NCBI GenBank assembly: GCA_028284565.1
Contig: JANQRM010000675.1
Location: forward strand, 1 to 15,481
Direction of reading: 5' to 3'
DNA length: 15,481 bases
Origin: Anaerolineae bacterium
GTDB lineage: Bacteria > Chloroflexota > Anaerolineae > Aggregatilineales > Phototrophicaceae
A program made the translations under genes and the position numbers. Below, piece after piece: positions 14,388 to 15,481 of the stretch. The first letter of the stretch is position 1. Each line of letters opens with the position of its first letter. The notes under the pieces were generated by a model, which had not been told where the DNA came from, did not search any database, and worked only from the letters and a program-made list of their open reading frames with translations.

Positions 14388-15481
14388 AACACCATCGATT
14401 CTACGAATAGCTGTGCCAACTCTTCTCGGTTGGGTTGTCTAGGTGTGAGTTTGGTCAAGCGTTCTTGCGCGAGTGTCCCTTCAACGAAGCGATCAATATC
14501 AATTTCATCGAACCCTACGGCTTTTAATCCATTGGGCATATCAGTTTTTTGCATGAGGTTGATGATTCCATCTGCCAACACGTTACCAATGTCATAGGTT
14601 GAACTGTTACGTGTATCAATTCCCATCAACCGAATGGCTTCAAGATGGGCTTTTGGATTGGCTGATGCTGTAAATCGAAAGACGGCAGGTGCATTCAAAA
14701 TGACTGACATCCCATGTGGAATAAGTGGTTTGTCATCTGGATAGCCCACTGGAATATAATCTCGCACTATACTGCCAACCGGATATGACATTGCATGGGG
14801 CAGATGGACTCCTGCATTCCCAAAACCAATCCCTGCATAGGTCGAAGCGAGTAGCATATTGGCTCGTGCTTCATGATTATTTGCATCTTGCATCGCTGGC
14901 AAGATATTCTGCGCGATTAATTCAATGGCTTTTCCTGACCAAACATCACTGATGGGATTCGCGCCTTGATAGGGCGGACGCTGATGGGGCGTGTCAGGTT
15001 TTGGGCGTTTCGTATAGTGAATAGCAGTCAGAGACTCAATTGCATGACAAAAGACATCAAGTCCGCAACACGCAATCACCATTGGATGCAAGTCTTTGGT
15101 GTTGTTGGGGTCGATGATGCCTAAGTTGGGACGCAGATAAGCATGTGAAATCCCCGTTTTGACATTCATTTCCAAATAATCAAATATTGCAACACCTGTG
15201 GTTTCGCTTCCTGTGCCAGCAGTAGTTGGGATAGCGATGAGAGGCTTTACTTTATTGGGAAGGGGCTTACCTTGTCCGATGGGTTTGTTGACATATGCCA
15301 GAAAGTCATCGGGGTAGGTGGAATAGAGATTTGCTATCTTTGCTGTATCAATTGACGATCCGCCACCCACAGCCACAAAGCCATCAAACTGCCCATCCAC
15401 AGCAAAATCAATCGCATGTTGAAAAGATTGGTCTGTGGGTTCGATTTTGACATCCGGATAGAGAACTGATTCAACACCAGA
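14381..15481 (-). CDS. Hydroxyacid-oxoacid transhydrogenase-like iron-containing alcohol dehydrogenase (5' end outside window)
   Basis: The frame stays open to the window edge; 366 C-terminal residues are present, with perhaps 50-80 missing. Family III (iron) alcohol dehydrogenase features: GGGSSIDTAK (39-48 of the fragment, cofactor binding) and metal ligands Asp142 and His146 in GLDVFCHAIES, His229 in HLPHAMSYP and His256 in LIPHGMSV. Specific to the ADHFE1/HOT branch are GSETTGVAIFDY (91-102), YTKRPKPDTPHQRPPYQGANPISDVW, STYAGIGFGNAGVHL, and the C-terminal GTLAQERLTKL. Known members oxidise 4-hydroxybutyrate to succinate semialdehyde while reducing 2-oxoglutarate to D-2-hydroxyglutarate, without free NAD. 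It overlaps the thioesterase gene by 7 bases. An in-frame GTG at 15400 is internal, since homology-like sequence continues upstream of it. Confidence 0.92.
   Translation of the reverse strand, partial: SGVESVLYPDVKIEPTDQSFQHAIDFAVDGQFDGFVAVGGGSSIDTAKIANLYSTYPDDFLAYVNKPIGQGKPLPNKVKPLIAIPTTAGTGSETTGVAIFDYLEMNVKTGISHAYLRPNLGIIDPNNTKDLHPMVIACCGLDVFCHAIESLTAIHYTKRPKPDTPHQRPPYQGANPISDVWSGKAIELIAQNILPAMQDANNHEARANMLLASTYAGIGFGNAGVHLPHAMSYPVGSIVRDYIPVGYPDDKPLIPHGMSVILNAPAVFRFTASANPKAHLEAIRLMGIDTRNSSTYDIGNVLADGIINLMQKTDMPNGLKAVGFDEIDIDRFVEGTLAQERLTKLTPRQPNREELAQLFVESMVLW

Noticed and set aside
15398..15400. GTG at 15400 as the start of the transhydrogenase gene
   Set aside because: The frame continues open for 27 more codons to the window edge with family-like sequence, and the family needs a further N-terminal part of the Rossmann-like domain.
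13134..15481. SLATT-like protein with neighbours as a defence system
   Set aside because: The adjacent genes are a thioesterase and a metabolic dehydrogenase; no nucleotidyltransferase, SLOG, TIR, protease or other immune partner is seen.

Overview
The window looks like a chromosomal housekeeping stretch from a free-living bacterium, with moderate GC. I see no mobile element, CRISPR array, rRNA or tRNA. The best guess is a Chloroflexota (Anaerolineae-type) genome. This rests on remembered resemblance, not a search: the kinase with extracellular TPR-like repeats, the unnamed membrane protein after tpiA, the MraY-like transferase, the M24 protein and the transhydrogenase all resemble proteins I associate with that group. 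Treat the lineage as an inference of moderate strength.

Layout. (1) Positions 1-5404, plus strand: the end of pgk (phosphoglycerate kinase), a membrane-anchored Ser/Thr kinase, tpiA (triosephosphate isomerase), and a large membrane protein with a long disordered, very acidic tail. The last three genes are packed within a few bases of each other. The membrane protein seems to begin at a non-ATG/GTG/TTG codon right after tpiA, so standard gene callers would cut off about 56 residues. (2) Positions 5389-7068, minus strand: upp (uracil salvage) followed with no gap by a polyprenyl-phosphate sugar-phosphate transferase of the MraY/WecA/TagO family, in which one expected catalytic-loop aspartate is missing. 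(3) Positions 7215-9316, plus strand: ruvB and queA, joined by a one-base stop/start overlap and divergent from upp across a 146-base region with back-to-back promoters. (4) Positions 9309-10055, minus strand: a HAD phosphatase/phosphomutase. (5) Positions 10056-10415: an AT-rich intergenic region with short repeats and promoters. (6) Positions 10416-13073, plus strand: an M24 (creatinase/aminopeptidase P fold) protein with altered metal-ligand positions, then a class III aminotransferase with its own near-consensus promoter, closed by a strong intrinsic terminator. (7) Positions 13134-15481, minus strand: a hydroxyacid-oxoacid transhydrogenase (truncated by the window edge) overlapping a 4HBT-fold thioesterase, then a DUF4231/SLATT-like two-helix membrane protein.

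How the genes may work together. pgk and tpiA flank a Ser/Thr kinase gene, so central glycolysis and a phospho-signalling receptor share a transcription neighbourhood. ruvB-queA is a commonly seen type of housekeeping pair. The class III aminotransferase (GABA/ornithine type) and the transhydrogenase (4-hydroxybutyrate/2-oxoglutarate type) could meet at succinate semialdehyde, but they are on opposite strands, so the link is only suggestive. I found no convincing new multi-gene system. The most unusual items are the non-canonical start, the two enzyme families with altered catalytic positions, and the membrane protein with its degenerate HExxH-like motif and repeat-rich tail.
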